DNA from: Bacteroidaceae bacterium
Lineage (GTDB): Bacteria; Bacteroidota; Bacteroidia; Bacteroidales; Bacteroidaceae
Direction of reading: 5' to 3'
NCBI GenBank assembly: GCA_024398535.1
Contig: JAKSIY010000008.1
Location: forward strand, 1 to 40,717
DNA: 40,717 nt
Position numbers and translations under genes: made by a program. Under the pieces are notes generated by a model. The model was not told the origin of the DNA. It worked only from the letters and a program-made list of their open reading frames with translations, and did no database searches. Positions 16,576 through 25,795 of the stretch are shown piece by piece (position 1 is the stretch's first letter; each line of letters begins with the position of its first letter).

Positions 16576-17601
16576 TCAGCTCTCTTCCTTGTAATATATC
16601 TTGTAGAATTTTCCGTGGGCATCCTCACCCTGCTCCATCAGTTCCCTGTTTCCATGGATATATACGTGAAAGTTCTTGTCCAGCTTTATCACGCTCTTGA
16701 ATGCCCGGGCCTGTTTCTTTACTGCTGACGGATTCAGGTCAAAGGTCTCATCAAGTTCATACTGACGTTCATCCTGATATTTCTGTCTGTAGTCATTGAA
16801 CTTCTCAATAACCTGAGGCTGCCCGATAACCTGCTGCTGGAACTGCTCCATCTCAAACTTAGGCTGTTTCTTGAAGAAGTTGAATGACTTGTTCAGCAGG
16901 TCCACCTGATCAGCACGGCAAACCTCAAAATCCTGAGGCAACTGTTCTGCCAGATAGTTGCGACAGATGGTCATCATGTTCTCTGTCTGGAAATAGGCAT
17001 CCTGGCGTCTCAGGACATGCAGGAAGTCGTCAATCCAGTATGCTGCCTCGCTGTTGTTGGTCTTGTCAACCACGGCCACGTAATAGCCCTTTTCACGCTC
17101 ATAGTTGTATATCAGGCATCCCTTGTCAAGTTTCTTCAGGCTGACACCCTCAACAGTTGACATATCAAAGCCACCTTCATCATGTTCCACTGTCAGGAAC
17201 AGATCCTTGTTCTCTATCTTGAAGAGTCCTATGGCATCGCACGGCTCTGGCCCAACACCGCATCCGGTAAAGTGAACCACATAGAAATCACCGCCCTTGA
17301 TCTTGGGATGACTGCAGTTCTCATAAAGATAGGTGGCAATGTCAACAGAGAAATCATACAGCATGTCAGGATTGTCAAATATGTCTGATACCAACCTGTA
17401 AACGCGGTTCATACCAAGGTCAATGTCATCGTGGAACATGAAACGCTCCTCAGACTTGAAGGAACCTATGAAATAGTCCGTCAGAAGGGCATTCATCTCT
17501 TCATCAAGCGCAAAAAGCTTTGGGGACAGTACAAACGGTTCATCATTGGCCTGATTGCCCACATAGTGCAGGGCCAATCCGGAAATCTTGACATCACTCA
17601 T
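16576..17601 (-). CDS. 37-kDa-type nucleoid-associated protein (NdpA/YejK-like)
   Basis: A 341-residue protein resembling the 37-kDa nucleoid-associated protein family (YejK/NdpA). The N-terminus MSDVKISGLALHYVGNQANDEP with FVLSPKLFALDEEMNALLTDYF is typical, as are the mid-region DFYVVHFTGCGVG, GLFKIENKD and KLDKGCLIYNY, and the C-terminal FKSVIKLDKNFHVYIHGNRELMEQGED. Family members bind DNA and associate with the nucleoid; their exact role is poorly known. The gene starts 15 bp after atpG on the same strand, with no terminator between them, so it is probably the last gene of the ATP synthase transcript. Confidence 0.88.
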   Translation of the reverse strand: MSDVKISGLALHYVGNQANDEPFVLSPKLFALDEEMNALLTDYFIGSFKSEERFMFHDDIDLGMNRVYRLVSDIFDNPDMLYDFSVDIATYLYENCSHPKIKGGDFYVVHFTGCGVGPEPCDAIGLFKIENKDLFLTVEHDEGGFDMSTVEGVSLKKLDKGCLIYNYEREKGYYVAVVDKTNNSEAAYWIDDFLHVLRRQDAYFQTENMMTICRNYLAEQLPQDFEVCRADQVDLLNKSFNFFKKQPKFEMEQFQQQVIGQPQVIEKFNDYRQKYQDERQYELDETFDLNPSAVKKQARAFKSVIKLDKNFHVYIHGNRELMEQGEDAHGKFYKIYYKEES

Positions 17602-17616
17602 GATAGTTAAAGGATT

Positions 17617-18480
17617 TTATTGGTTCTGCGAGCCACCTGCAAGATCAAGAAGCTCATTGGTAATTGCCTGCTGACGTTGCTTGTTGTACTGCATCGTCAA
17701 TTCTCCTGCAAGTTTGTCTGCATTATCTGTTGCCATCTGCATGGCCATGACACGAGCCGCCTGTTCCGATGCATAGGAATCAAGCACTGCTGTGTGTACC
17801 TTCATTCTGAGCACCTTTGGCAGAAGCGTCTCCATCAGTTCGCCGGCAGAAGGTTCAAGAATGAAGTCGGTACCCATTACTGACTCTTCTGCGGAAGTCT
17901 TAGCCGGGATTGGAAGAAGTGTCTCATTGACTATCTGCTGTGAGCCGGCAGACTTGAAATGTGTATAGACAAGTATGACCTTATCTATCGTACCTTCCTG
18001 ATACAAACCTACAAGCGTGTCGCACAGCTTTGCTGCAGTAGAGTACTCACGTTTCTCAATAAGGTCCTTGTAGTCAGTACATACCCTGTAGGATGTCTTT
18101 GCAAAGGCATCGGTCACCTTTTGACCGACTGTATATACGGTAATGTCCAGGCCTTCACGGCTTAGGGCATCGGCAGTCTTCAGCGATGCCTTTATGATAT
18201 TTGAGTTGAAGCCGCCACAGAGGCTGGAATCAGAAGAGAATGCCACAATTGCAGCAGACTTCACGCTGTCATGTCCAGTGAGCAGGACATTGTCACAGAC
18301 TGAAGGCGTCTGCATAAGGTGCACCATGATGTTGTCAAGCTGCTCAACGTACGGCACGGCCGACATTGCTGCCTGCTGGGCCTTACGCAGTTTCACAGAA
18401 GAGACCATCTTCATTGCAGAAGTAATCTTTCTGGTATTCCTGACCGATGCAATCCTGGCCTTTATCTCTTTCAGTGACAT
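17617..18480 (-). CDS. atpG: ATP synthase F1 gamma subunit
   Basis: A 287-residue central-stalk subunit, the rotor shaft that drives conformational change in the alpha3beta3 ring. The N-terminal helix SLKEIKARIASVRNTRKITSAMKMVSSVKLRKAQ and the C-terminal helix (RVMAMQMATDNADKLAGELTMQYNKQRQQAITNELLDLAGG) form the family's coiled coil, with a Rossmann-like middle part (AIVAFSSDSSLCGGFN). Its start lies 4 bp after the atpA stop. Length is normal, and nothing looks unusual. Confidence 0.96.
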   Translation of the reverse strand: MSLKEIKARIASVRNTRKITSAMKMVSSVKLRKAQQAAMSAVPYVEQLDNIMVHLMQTPSVCDNVLLTGHDSVKSAAIVAFSSDSSLCGGFNSNIIKASLKTADALSREGLDITVYTVGQKVTDAFAKTSYRVCTDYKDLIEKREYSTAAKLCDTLVGLYQEGTIDKVILVYTHFKSAGSQQIVNETLLPIPAKTSAEESVMGTDFILEPSAGELMETLLPKVLRMKVHTAVLDSYASEQAARVMAMQMATDNADKLAGELTMQYNKQRQQAITNELLDLAGGSQNQ

Positions 18481-18484
18481 TGCT

Positions 18485-20071
18485 TCAGATATTCATTAAT
18501 TCTATGACAGTCTTGGCTGCATGCTCAATCTGGGCACAGATCTCATCATTGTAGCCGCCCTCTTCAAGCGGGTCAAGTATTGTTTCAACGTATGATTTCC
18601 TGACAACGTCCAGGAACTGATCACGGAAAGCACCGACCTTATCCATTGGAACGTCCTTGAGCAGGCTGTGTGTACCGCAATACAGAAGGGCAATCTCTTC
18701 TGCCACAGGCATCGGCGAATACTGTGGCTGGACAAGAAGCAGGTTATTTTTGCGGCCACGGTCAAGCACCATAGCCGTTACAGGATCAAGGTCACTGCTG
18801 AACTTTGAGAATGACTCAAGTTCACGGAACTGAGCCTGATCAATCTTCAGGGTACCTGCAACCTTCTTCATAGGTTTGATCTGTGCGTTACCACCAACAC
18901 GAGACACAGAGATACCAACATTCACCGCAGGACGGAAACCCTGGTTGAACAGGTCTGTTTCCAGATAAATCTGACCGTCCGTGATTGAAATCACGTTTGT
19001 AGGAATATATGCGGATACGTCACCGGCCTGTGTCTCAATGATAGGAAGAGCGGTCAGCGAGCCACCGCCCTTGACATGTCCTACAAGACTTGCCGGCAGG
19101 TCATTCATCTTCTCTGCAACCTCCTGCTGGCTGATGATCTTTGCAGCGCGCTCCAAAAGGCGTGAATGCAGGTAGAAGATATCACCAGGATATGCCTCAC
19201 GGCCTGAAGGACGCTTAAGAATCAATGAAACCTCACGGTAGGCAACGGCCTGCTTTGACAGGTCATCATAGACAACAAGGGCATGACGGCCGGTATCACG
19301 GAAGTACTCACCGATTGCAGCACCGGCAAGCGGAGCGTAGAACTGCATGGCCGCAGGATCTGCGGCAGTAGCAGCAACCACAATTGTATAATCCATTGCT
19401 CCATGCTGACGCAGTGTATTAACGATGCTTGCTACAGTTGAGCCCTTCTGACCTACTGCCACATATATACAATATACAGGCTCACCCTTCTCAAAGTTGC
19501 TGCGCTGATTGATGATTGTATCTATTGCAATGGCAGTCTTTCCAGTCTGGCGGTCACCGATTATCAACTCACGCTGGCCACGACCGATAGGAATCATGGC
19601 ATCCACGGCGCGCAGACCGGTCTGCAGTGGCTGATGTACAGGCTCACGGAACACAACACCAGGAGCCTTACGCTCCAGAGGCATCTGGAAGAATGGTCCC
19701 TCAATCTCCTTTCCTCCGTCAAGAGGAGCGCCAAGCGGATTGACAACACGTCCCAGCATCTTCTCACTGACGTCAATTGATGCAATACGTCCGGTCCTGC
19801 GCACTGTCATATCCTCTTTGATTTTGTCTGTAGGACCAAGCAGGATAGCTCCCACGTTGTCCTCTTCAAGGTTCATGACAATGGCCTTTATACCGTTATC
19901 AAATTCTAGAAGTTCATCAGCCTGCGCATTCTTGAGTCCGTAAATGCGGACAACACCGTCACTTACCTGAAGCACAGTTCCTACCTCTTCAAACTTTACA
20001 GAGGTATCTATGCCCTTAAGCTGCTGCAACAGCACTTCTGAGACCTCACTGGCCTTAATCATCTCTGCCAT
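18485..20071 (-). CDS. atpA: ATP synthase F1 alpha subunit
   Basis: A 528-residue non-catalytic nucleotide-binding subunit of F1. The Walker A motif GDRQTGKT lies at 172-179, preceded by [19 protein letters not shown]. The arginine-finger region is in the segment [12 protein letters not shown], as expected. The start codon overlaps the last base of the atpH stop (TAATG), which suggests translational coupling. In this operon atpA follows atpH and precedes atpG, while atpD and atpC come first, as in other Bacteroidetes. Confidence 0.97.
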   Translation of the reverse strand: MAEMIKASEVSEVLLQQLKGIDTSVKFEEVGTVLQVSDGVVRIYGLKNAQADELLEFDNGIKAIVMNLEEDNVGAILLGPTDKIKEDMTVRRTGRIASIDVSEKMLGRVVNPLGAPLDGGKEIEGPFFQMPLERKAPGVVFREPVHQPLQTGLRAVDAMIPIGRGQRELIIGDRQTGKTAIAIDTIINQRSNFEKGEPVYCIYVAVGQKGSTVASIVNTLRQHGAMDYTIVVAATAADPAAMQFYAPLAGAAIGEYFRDTGRHALVVYDDLSKQAVAYREVSLILKRPSGREAYPGDIFYLHSRLLERAAKIISQQEVAEKMNDLPASLVGHVKGGGSLTALPIIETQAGDVSAYIPTNVISITDGQIYLETDLFNQGFRPAVNVGISVSRVGGNAQIKPMKKVAGTLKIDQAQFRELESFSKFSSDLDPVTAMVLDRGRKNNLLLVQPQYSPMPVAEEIALLYCGTHSLLKDVPMDKVGAFRDQFLDVVRKSYVETILDPLEEGGYNDEICAQIEHAAKTVIELMNI

Positions 20072-20634
20072 TATATGACTCTGTTGTTTTTTTCAATCAA
20101 TTCCTTTCTGATACGCTCAAGTCTTGAACGGACGCTGGCATCAAGCCTGAATCCGTCAACCTGAAGCGTAAATCCGCCCATAAGCTGACTGTCCTGCGTC
20201 TTGGTCCACTCAACGGTGCCTGTAGTGACGCTTTCAACAATCTCTTCAAGACGTTTGCACGATGCCTCATCAAGAGGTATGGCCGAAACCAGGTTTGCTG
20301 AGAGTATATGGTTCTGCTTCCTGTACAGGTCAATGAAACCCGATGCCATGAAGATTATCATCTCTGCCCTCCCCGCCTGCACGGCAAGCTTAAGGAAATT
20401 CCTTACAGGCAGACTGATGGAATCATGATCCTCTGAGATTGCTGTCTCAAGAACACTGCATTTGTCAGAATCAGACACGGTAGGGTCAGAGAGTCTTTGT
20501 CTGAGTTCTGCCACCTGCTTCATCACCTGAAGCAGGCGTTTCATCTCAGAATAGACCTGCTCCTGGCATCCCTCTTCAGTGGCAAACTTCAGAAGTGCCT
20601 TTGCATACCTTACTGATACAGTTCCATTACTCAT
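20071..20634 (-). CDS. atpH: ATP synthase F1 delta subunit
   Basis: A 187-residue peripheral-stalk subunit linking the b subunits to the top of alpha3beta3. The N-terminal helical domain ([17 protein letters not shown]) and the C-terminal strand region ([30 protein letters not shown]) match the OSCP/delta family. Length is typical. It lies 14 bp after atpF. Confidence 0.94.
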   Translation of the reverse strand: MSNGTVSVRYAKALLKFATEEGCQEQVYSEMKRLLQVMKQVAELRQRLSDPTVSDSDKCSVLETAISEDHDSISLPVRNFLKLAVQAGRAEMIIFMASGFIDLYRKQNHILSANLVSAIPLDEASCKRLEEIVESVTTGTVEWTKTQDSQLMGGFTLQVDGFRLDASVRSRLERIRKELIEKNNRVI

Positions 20635-20648
20635 AGTATCACCTGAAT

Positions 20649-21149
20649 TTATGAACGGCTGATCTTTACATCGTCAATCAAACGGTCAACAAGCTCCTGC
20701 TGGCTACCTGAACCAGACAGTTCTGACATGATGACCTTCTCTGCAATATCAACCGAAATCTCTGCTACCTGCCGGCGTATGCCCCTGATAGCCTCTTCCT
20801 TCTCAAGAAGAATCTTTTCCCTGGCCTCTGCAATGGCCTTGGCTCCCTCTTCTTCTGCCTTCTGCCTGGCCTCTGCAATGATGTCATCGCGCCGTGCCGC
20901 AGCATCGTTCAGAATACGGGTACGCTCAGCGCGGGTCTCCTTCAGAAGCGCTTCACACTCCTGCTGGATGCCTGCAAGCCTGGCATTAGCCTCCTTAGCT
21001 GACTCCAGAGACTTGTCTATGAACTCCTTGCGTTTGTCCACCATGCCTGTGATTGCAGGGAATCCCCATTTGATCAAGGCACCGAAGACAATAAGGAACG
21101 CAATGAGCATCCATACCATTGTCCCTGTTTCTGGAATAAGAAGATCCAT
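20649..21149 (-). CDS. atpF: ATP synthase Fo b subunit
   Basis: A 166-residue peripheral-stalk subunit. A single N-terminal membrane helix (about residues 9-29, TMVWMLIAFLIVFGALIKWGF) is followed by a long charged helix rich in Ala, Glu, Lys and Arg that forms the dimeric coiled-coil stalk. It is 19 bp downstream of atpE. Length and layout are normal. Confidence 0.95.
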   Translation of the reverse strand: MDLLIPETGTMVWMLIAFLIVFGALIKWGFPAITGMVDKRKEFIDKSLESAKEANARLAGIQQECEALLKETRAERTRILNDAAARRDDIIAEARQKAEEEGAKAIAEAREKILLEKEEAIRGIRRQVAEISVDIAEKVIMSELSGSGSQQELVDRLIDDVKISRS

Positions 21150-21168
21150 TCCGGTAATTCTCTCTCTT

Positions 21169-21429
21169 TTACTTAATCGTTACTACTGCAAGGATGCAGA
21201 CAATCTCAGCAAACAGTGCAACACCTTCAAGAAGGGCACCGATGATGATCATGGCAGTACGGATATTACCAGAAGCCTCTGGCTGACGGGCAATAGACTC
21301 AAGGGCAGCCTGTCCAATCTTACCAATACCAAGAGCGGCACCAATAACTACGATACCTGCTGCAACTGCAGCCAGAGCCTTGCCGAGACCTACTCCGGCA
21401 ACTGCCTGTAACATTGTAAATAGAATCAT
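21169..21429 (-). CDS. atpE: ATP synthase Fo c subunit (second Glu in helix 2)
   Basis: An 86-residue hairpin of two membrane helices that forms the rotor ring. Helix 1 (about 10-40) is Gly/Ala-rich, the polar loop is ESIARQPE (44-51), and helix 2 holds LLEGVALFAEIVCIL. Glu68 lies 17 residues after the last loop Glu, the same distance as the ion-binding Glu65 in the Na+-type Ilyobacter enzyme. At the helix-1 position of that enzyme's Gln32 there is Ile35, and Gly69 follows Glu68 in place of Ser, so proton coupling is inferred. A second acidic residue, Glu75 (GAG codon), lies two turns further along helix 2, which is unusual. The gene is 24 bp after atpB. Confidence 0.95.
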   Translation of the reverse strand: MILFTMLQAVAGVGLGKALAAVAAGIVVIGAALGIGKIGQAALESIARQPEASGNIRTAMIIIGALLEGVALFAEIVCILAVVTIK

Positions 21430-21453
21430 TTTATTCTTAGTTTTTGTTGGTTA

Positions 21454-22524
21454 TTAATCTTTATGGTGGTGTTCCGGTCTTGACAGACCTATGAATACCG
21501 ATGATAACATTGTAAATACGTATGCCTGAATGAATGCTACCAGCAACTCAAGACAGTTCATGAAAATTATGAACAGTACTGAGATGAATGGCAATGTCGT
21601 TCCCAAGACCGGTCCCATTCTGGCCGTGATGAAGATTACGCATGTAAGCGCCAGAATCACGGCATGTCCGGCAAGGATGTTTGCAAACAGACGGACAGTC
21701 AGCGCAAATGGCTTGGTAAAGACACCGAACAGTTCAATCAGAGGCATGATAGGAAGCGGACACTTCAGGAACACCGGAACATCCGGCCAGAATATCTCCT
21801 TCCAGTACTCCCTGTTTCCGAACAGATTCACTGTCAGGAAAGTAAGCAGCGCAAGGAAAAGTGTCACTGCAATATTGCCAGTAACATTGGCTCCGCCCGG
21901 GAATATAGGTACAAGACCCATCAGGTTGCTCAGGAAGATAAAGAAGAAGAGGCACAGCAGGAATGGAGTATACCTTTTATACTCCTTCCCGACTGCTGGT
22001 TTAATGATGTCGTCCACCACCATCATTACCATAAGCTCTACAAGTCCTGTAAACCCACCTGGGGCAGGATCAGATTCGTCATGATGCCTGTACCACCTTC
22101 CTGCATACATTATTATTCCAAGAAGGAGTATCAGGTTTATGAATATACCTACAACCACCTTTGTGATTGACAGGTCAAACGGTTTCACTTCTGAACCATC
22201 AGGAGCCGTCTCAACAAGCTTTCCTGCAAAGGCACCCTCTTCTGCTATGTGGAAACCATCATAGTTCTCTGTCTCATGGAGTTTGTCTGACATGAAGAAA
22301 TGCCATCCGGTCATGGAGCTGTGAAGTATCACAGGAAGAGGAATGGCAATCTCCCTTTCTCCCAAAGTTATGATATGCCATTCGTAGGAATCCTTCAGGT
22401 GGCCAAAGATAACCTCCTGAACATCAATTTCTTCAGACTCATTCTCTGAAGTAGATGCATAGGATTCTGCCGGCACTGCAAGCGCCATTACCGAAAGAAG
22501 TAATATGTAGAAGAATCTCTTCAT
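21454..22524 (-). CDS. atpB: ATP synthase Fo a subunit with long exported N-terminus
   Basis: A 356-residue channel subunit of Fo. The essential Arg is visible in FTKPFALTVRLFANILAGHAV (Arg278), and the C-terminal helices carry FISVLFIIFMNCLELLVAFIQAYVFTML. Unlike the E. coli protein, residues 1-23 look like a signal sequence (ending SYAS) followed by about 95 extra polar, acidic residues before the first true membrane helix at about 120; such extensions occur in Bacteroidetes a subunits. Its ATG overlaps the stop of the upstream small membrane protein gene (ATGA). Confidence 0.95.
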   Translation of the reverse strand: MKRFFYILLLSVMALAVPAESYASTSENESEEIDVQEVIFGHLKDSYEWHIITLGEREIAIPLPVILHSSMTGWHFFMSDKLHETENYDGFHIAEEGAFAGKLVETAPDGSEVKPFDLSITKVVVGIFINLILLLGIIMYAGRWYRHHDESDPAPGGFTGLVELMVMMVVDDIIKPAVGKEYKRYTPFLLCLFFFIFLSNLMGLVPIFPGGANVTGNIAVTLFLALLTFLTVNLFGNREYWKEIFWPDVPVFLKCPLPIMPLIELFGVFTKPFALTVRLFANILAGHAVILALTCVIFITARMGPVLGTTLPFISVLFIIFMNCLELLVAFIQAYVFTMLSSVFIGLSRPEHHHKD

Positions 22525-22928
22525 CAGCTCTGTTTAAGCTTTCGTTCAACTTCAAGGAAGTGCAATGTCTCAACAAGAGTCAGGACAAGGAAGAATACAA
22601 GGAAAATAACCATGAATGCAACCAGGTCATACTCTATCAGGAACGCACTTGCCAATATGAAAACCAGAGTAACAAGGAATTTTATTCCCTTGTATGTCAT
22701 GTAATAGGTAGTCAGTGTAACATCGCCCTCTTCCCTGCACTTGGTATAGCTCCACATGAACACGATGCCCATCACAGTGTACCAGAATGGAATGAGAAGC
22801 AGCTGGAAAAGAGTTGATCCGGTGTTCAGGAAGTGCATGGGAATGCCTGCAGCAATTGTAAGTGCTGCAATAGTTGCCATATACACAGTCAGAAACCCTC
22901 TATTTGTAGCCAATATCCTCATTATCAC
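22524..22928 (-). CDS. Small membrane protein in the ATP synthase operon (AtpI-like)
   Basis: A 134-residue protein with about four hydrophobic segments (roughly residues 13-35, 37-60, 76-96, 98-122) ending in a short charged tail ERKLKQS. By position between atpC and atpB, and by size and topology, it is comparable to AtpI-type proteins that help c-ring assembly or Mg2+ uptake in other bacteria, but the sequence has no firm signature. The reading frame begins with GTG at 22928 overlapping the atpC stop (GTGA); an ATG two codons later (22922) is an alternative start. Both ends are translationally coupled. Function inferred from context only. Confidence 0.6.
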   Translation of the reverse strand: MIMRILATNRGFLTVYMATIAALTIAAGIPMHFLNTGSTLFQLLLIPFWYTVMGIVFMWSYTKCREEGDVTLTTYYMTYKGIKFLVTLVFILASAFLIEYDLVAFMVIFLVFFLVLTLVETLHFLEVERKLKQS

Positions 22929-23161
22929 TCAATACAGACAATTACACGATTGTTTTCAACTTGTACGAATCCGCCAGCACATACAAACTCCTGTACCCCA
23001 TTCGCTCCATTACAGATCACTTTTCCACTCTCAAGAGAAGAGATGATCGGAGCATGGTTGTCCAGGACGGTAAAACGTCCGGCAGTACCAGGCAGGGTAA
23101 CACTATCAACCTCTCCACAGAAGAGCTGACCGTCAGGATTGTGTACAAGCAGACTAAGCAT
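22925..23161 (-). CDS. atpC: ATP synthase F1 epsilon subunit, short form
   Basis: A 78-residue epsilon subunit containing the N-terminal beta-sandwich only (LLVHNPDGQLFCGEVDSVTLPG, then RFTVLDNHAPIISSLESGKV). The C-terminal two-helix domain that inhibits ATP hydrolysis in E. coli and Bacillus (total about 130-140 residues) is missing. Short epsilon subunits are usual in Bacteroidetes, so this is not a truncation by mutation. The gene lies 6 bp after atpD and overlaps the next gene by GTGA. Confidence 0.93.
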   Translation of the reverse strand: MLSLLVHNPDGQLFCGEVDSVTLPGTAGRFTVLDNHAPIISSLESGKVICNGANGVQEFVCAGGFVQVENNRVIVCIE

Positions 23162-23167
23162 AGTGTC

Positions 23168-24697
<1,530 letters not shown>

Positions 24698-24705
24698 TTA
24701 TATCG

Positions 24706-24713
24706 CAAAAATA
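24706..24713 (-). promoter_or_regulatory. -7 box of the ATP synthase operon
   Basis: On the minus strand this reads TATTTTTG, fitting TAnnTTTG, and ends 26 bp before the atpD ATG. No TTG is at the expected distance. Confidence 0.55.
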
Positions 24714-24798
24714 CCAAAAGAAGGCCAACTGCATTCCTGTTTGTTTTGGAAATTATCAACAGGTTTACAAGTTGAACGTACACATCATACATTTTGTA

Positions 24799-24806
24799 TA
24801 ATTTTG
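24799..24806 (+). promoter_or_regulatory. -7 box of the CaCA antiporter gene
   Basis: TAATTTTG fits TAnnTTTG, 33 bp before the ATG at 24840. A TTG at 24772-24774 is 24 bp upstream, a bit far. Confidence 0.5.
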
Positions 24807-24839
24807 TAGCACATTTAATACAAAACAGACTTACGACCG

Positions 24840-25769
24840 ATGCTGATTACAATTATCAAACTGATTGCAGGATGTACTCTGCTGTTGCTTTGCGGAGACT
24901 GGCTGGTGAACGGAGGTACAGCTCTGGCAAGACGGTTCCGGATTTCCCCTCTTGTCATAGGAATGACCATCGTTGCATTTGGAACATCTGCACCAGAGTT
25001 GCTTGTAAGCACAATTGCTGCCTTGAAAGGCAGTTCCGGAATTGCCCTTGGCAACGTTGTCGGTTCAAACATCGCCAACATCGGTCTCATTCTTGGCCTT
25101 ACAGCACTGATCCTGCCTATCCCTGCCAACAGCAGGTCACTAAGGGTCCATGGCCTTGTAATGACCGCAGCGGGAATTCTTCTGGCATTGTTTGCAATAA
25201 GTGGAAGCAGGATATCCAGGATTGAAGGCCTACTGATGGTAGCGGCTCTGGGACTGTTCTTGTTCCTGTCCATAGCAAAAGGACGTCAAACAGACACAGA
25301 GACTGATTCTGCGGAAGGAAAAGAAATGGGAGCCATAGCTGCATTGGCATTGATCATCCTGTCATGCGCAGGACTTGCACTGGGCGCCGACCTGCTGGTT
25401 GACAGCGCATCGGACTTAGCGCGTTCTGCCGGCGTAAGCGAACGCGTCATAGGACTTACGGTAGTAGCCCTGGGCACCAGCCTGCCGGAGCTTGCAGCAT
25501 CTGTCATTGCGGCTATCAAGAAGCAGATGGACATTTCTATTGGAAACGTCATAGGATCAAACATATTCAATATTCTCTGTGTACTGGGGCTCTCGTCAGC
25601 TATCCAGCCAATAGAATTCAACCTGCCGGATTACTACAGCAACTATGCAGCCATGATGCTCTATTTCATCTTGTTGCTGGGATTCATATTCATGGCAAAG
25701 AAAATAGGCCGTCTTTCCGGCGGCCTACTCTTCATTATCTATATTGCTTTTGTAGCTCTTCTCTTCTGA
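24840..25769 (+). CDS. Calcium/sodium antiporter (CaCA family, YrbG-like)
   Basis: A 309-residue inner-membrane protein of the K+-dependent Na+/Ca2+-exchanger type. It has two inverted alpha-repeats: FGTSAPELLVS (47-57, Glu53) with GNVVGSNIANIG (71-82), and LGTSLPELAASV (211-222, Glu217) with GNVIGSNIFNI (235-245). The two Glu residues and the GS-N motifs line the ion site in this family. About ten membrane segments are visible. It would exchange Na+ or H+ for Ca2+. Its stop codon directly abuts the stop of the convergent OPT transporter gene. Confidence 0.92.
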   Translation: MLITIIKLIAGCTLLLLCGDWLVNGGTALARRFRISPLVIGMTIVAFGTSAPELLVSTIAALKGSSGIALGNVVGSNIANIGLILGLTALILPIPANSRSLRVHGLVMTAAGILLALFAISGSRISRIEGLLMVAALGLFLFLSIAKGRQTDTETDSAEGKEMGAIAALALIILSCAGLALGADLLVDSASDLARSAGVSERVIGLTVVALGTSLPELAASVIAAIKKQMDISIGNVIGSNIFNILCVLGLSSAIQPIEFNLPDYYSNYAAMMLYFILLLGFIFMAKKIGRLSGGLLFIIYIAFVALLF

Positions 25770-25795
25770 TCAGTCCTTTTTCTTCAGGACTGATC
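25768..25795. terminator. Hairpin overlapping the ends of two convergent genes
   Basis: GATCAGTCCT (25768-25777) and AGGACTGATC (25786-25795) form a perfect 10-bp stem with a T-rich 8-nt loop. It covers both stop codons and the last codons of the OPT gene. No long T-run flanks it, so its strength as a terminator is uncertain; it could also protect both mRNA ends. Confidence 0.55.

Noticed and set aside
21530..22084. 184-codon plus-strand frame opposite atpB, and the overlapping 168-codon frame at 21664-22170
   Set aside because: Both are opposite a certain ATP synthase gene and have compositions expected of antisense shadows.
24736..24763. CCTGTT...AACAGG inverted repeat between atpD and the CaCA gene
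   Set aside because: Only 6 bp with a 16-bp gap; likely by chance and not clearly placed on either promoter.
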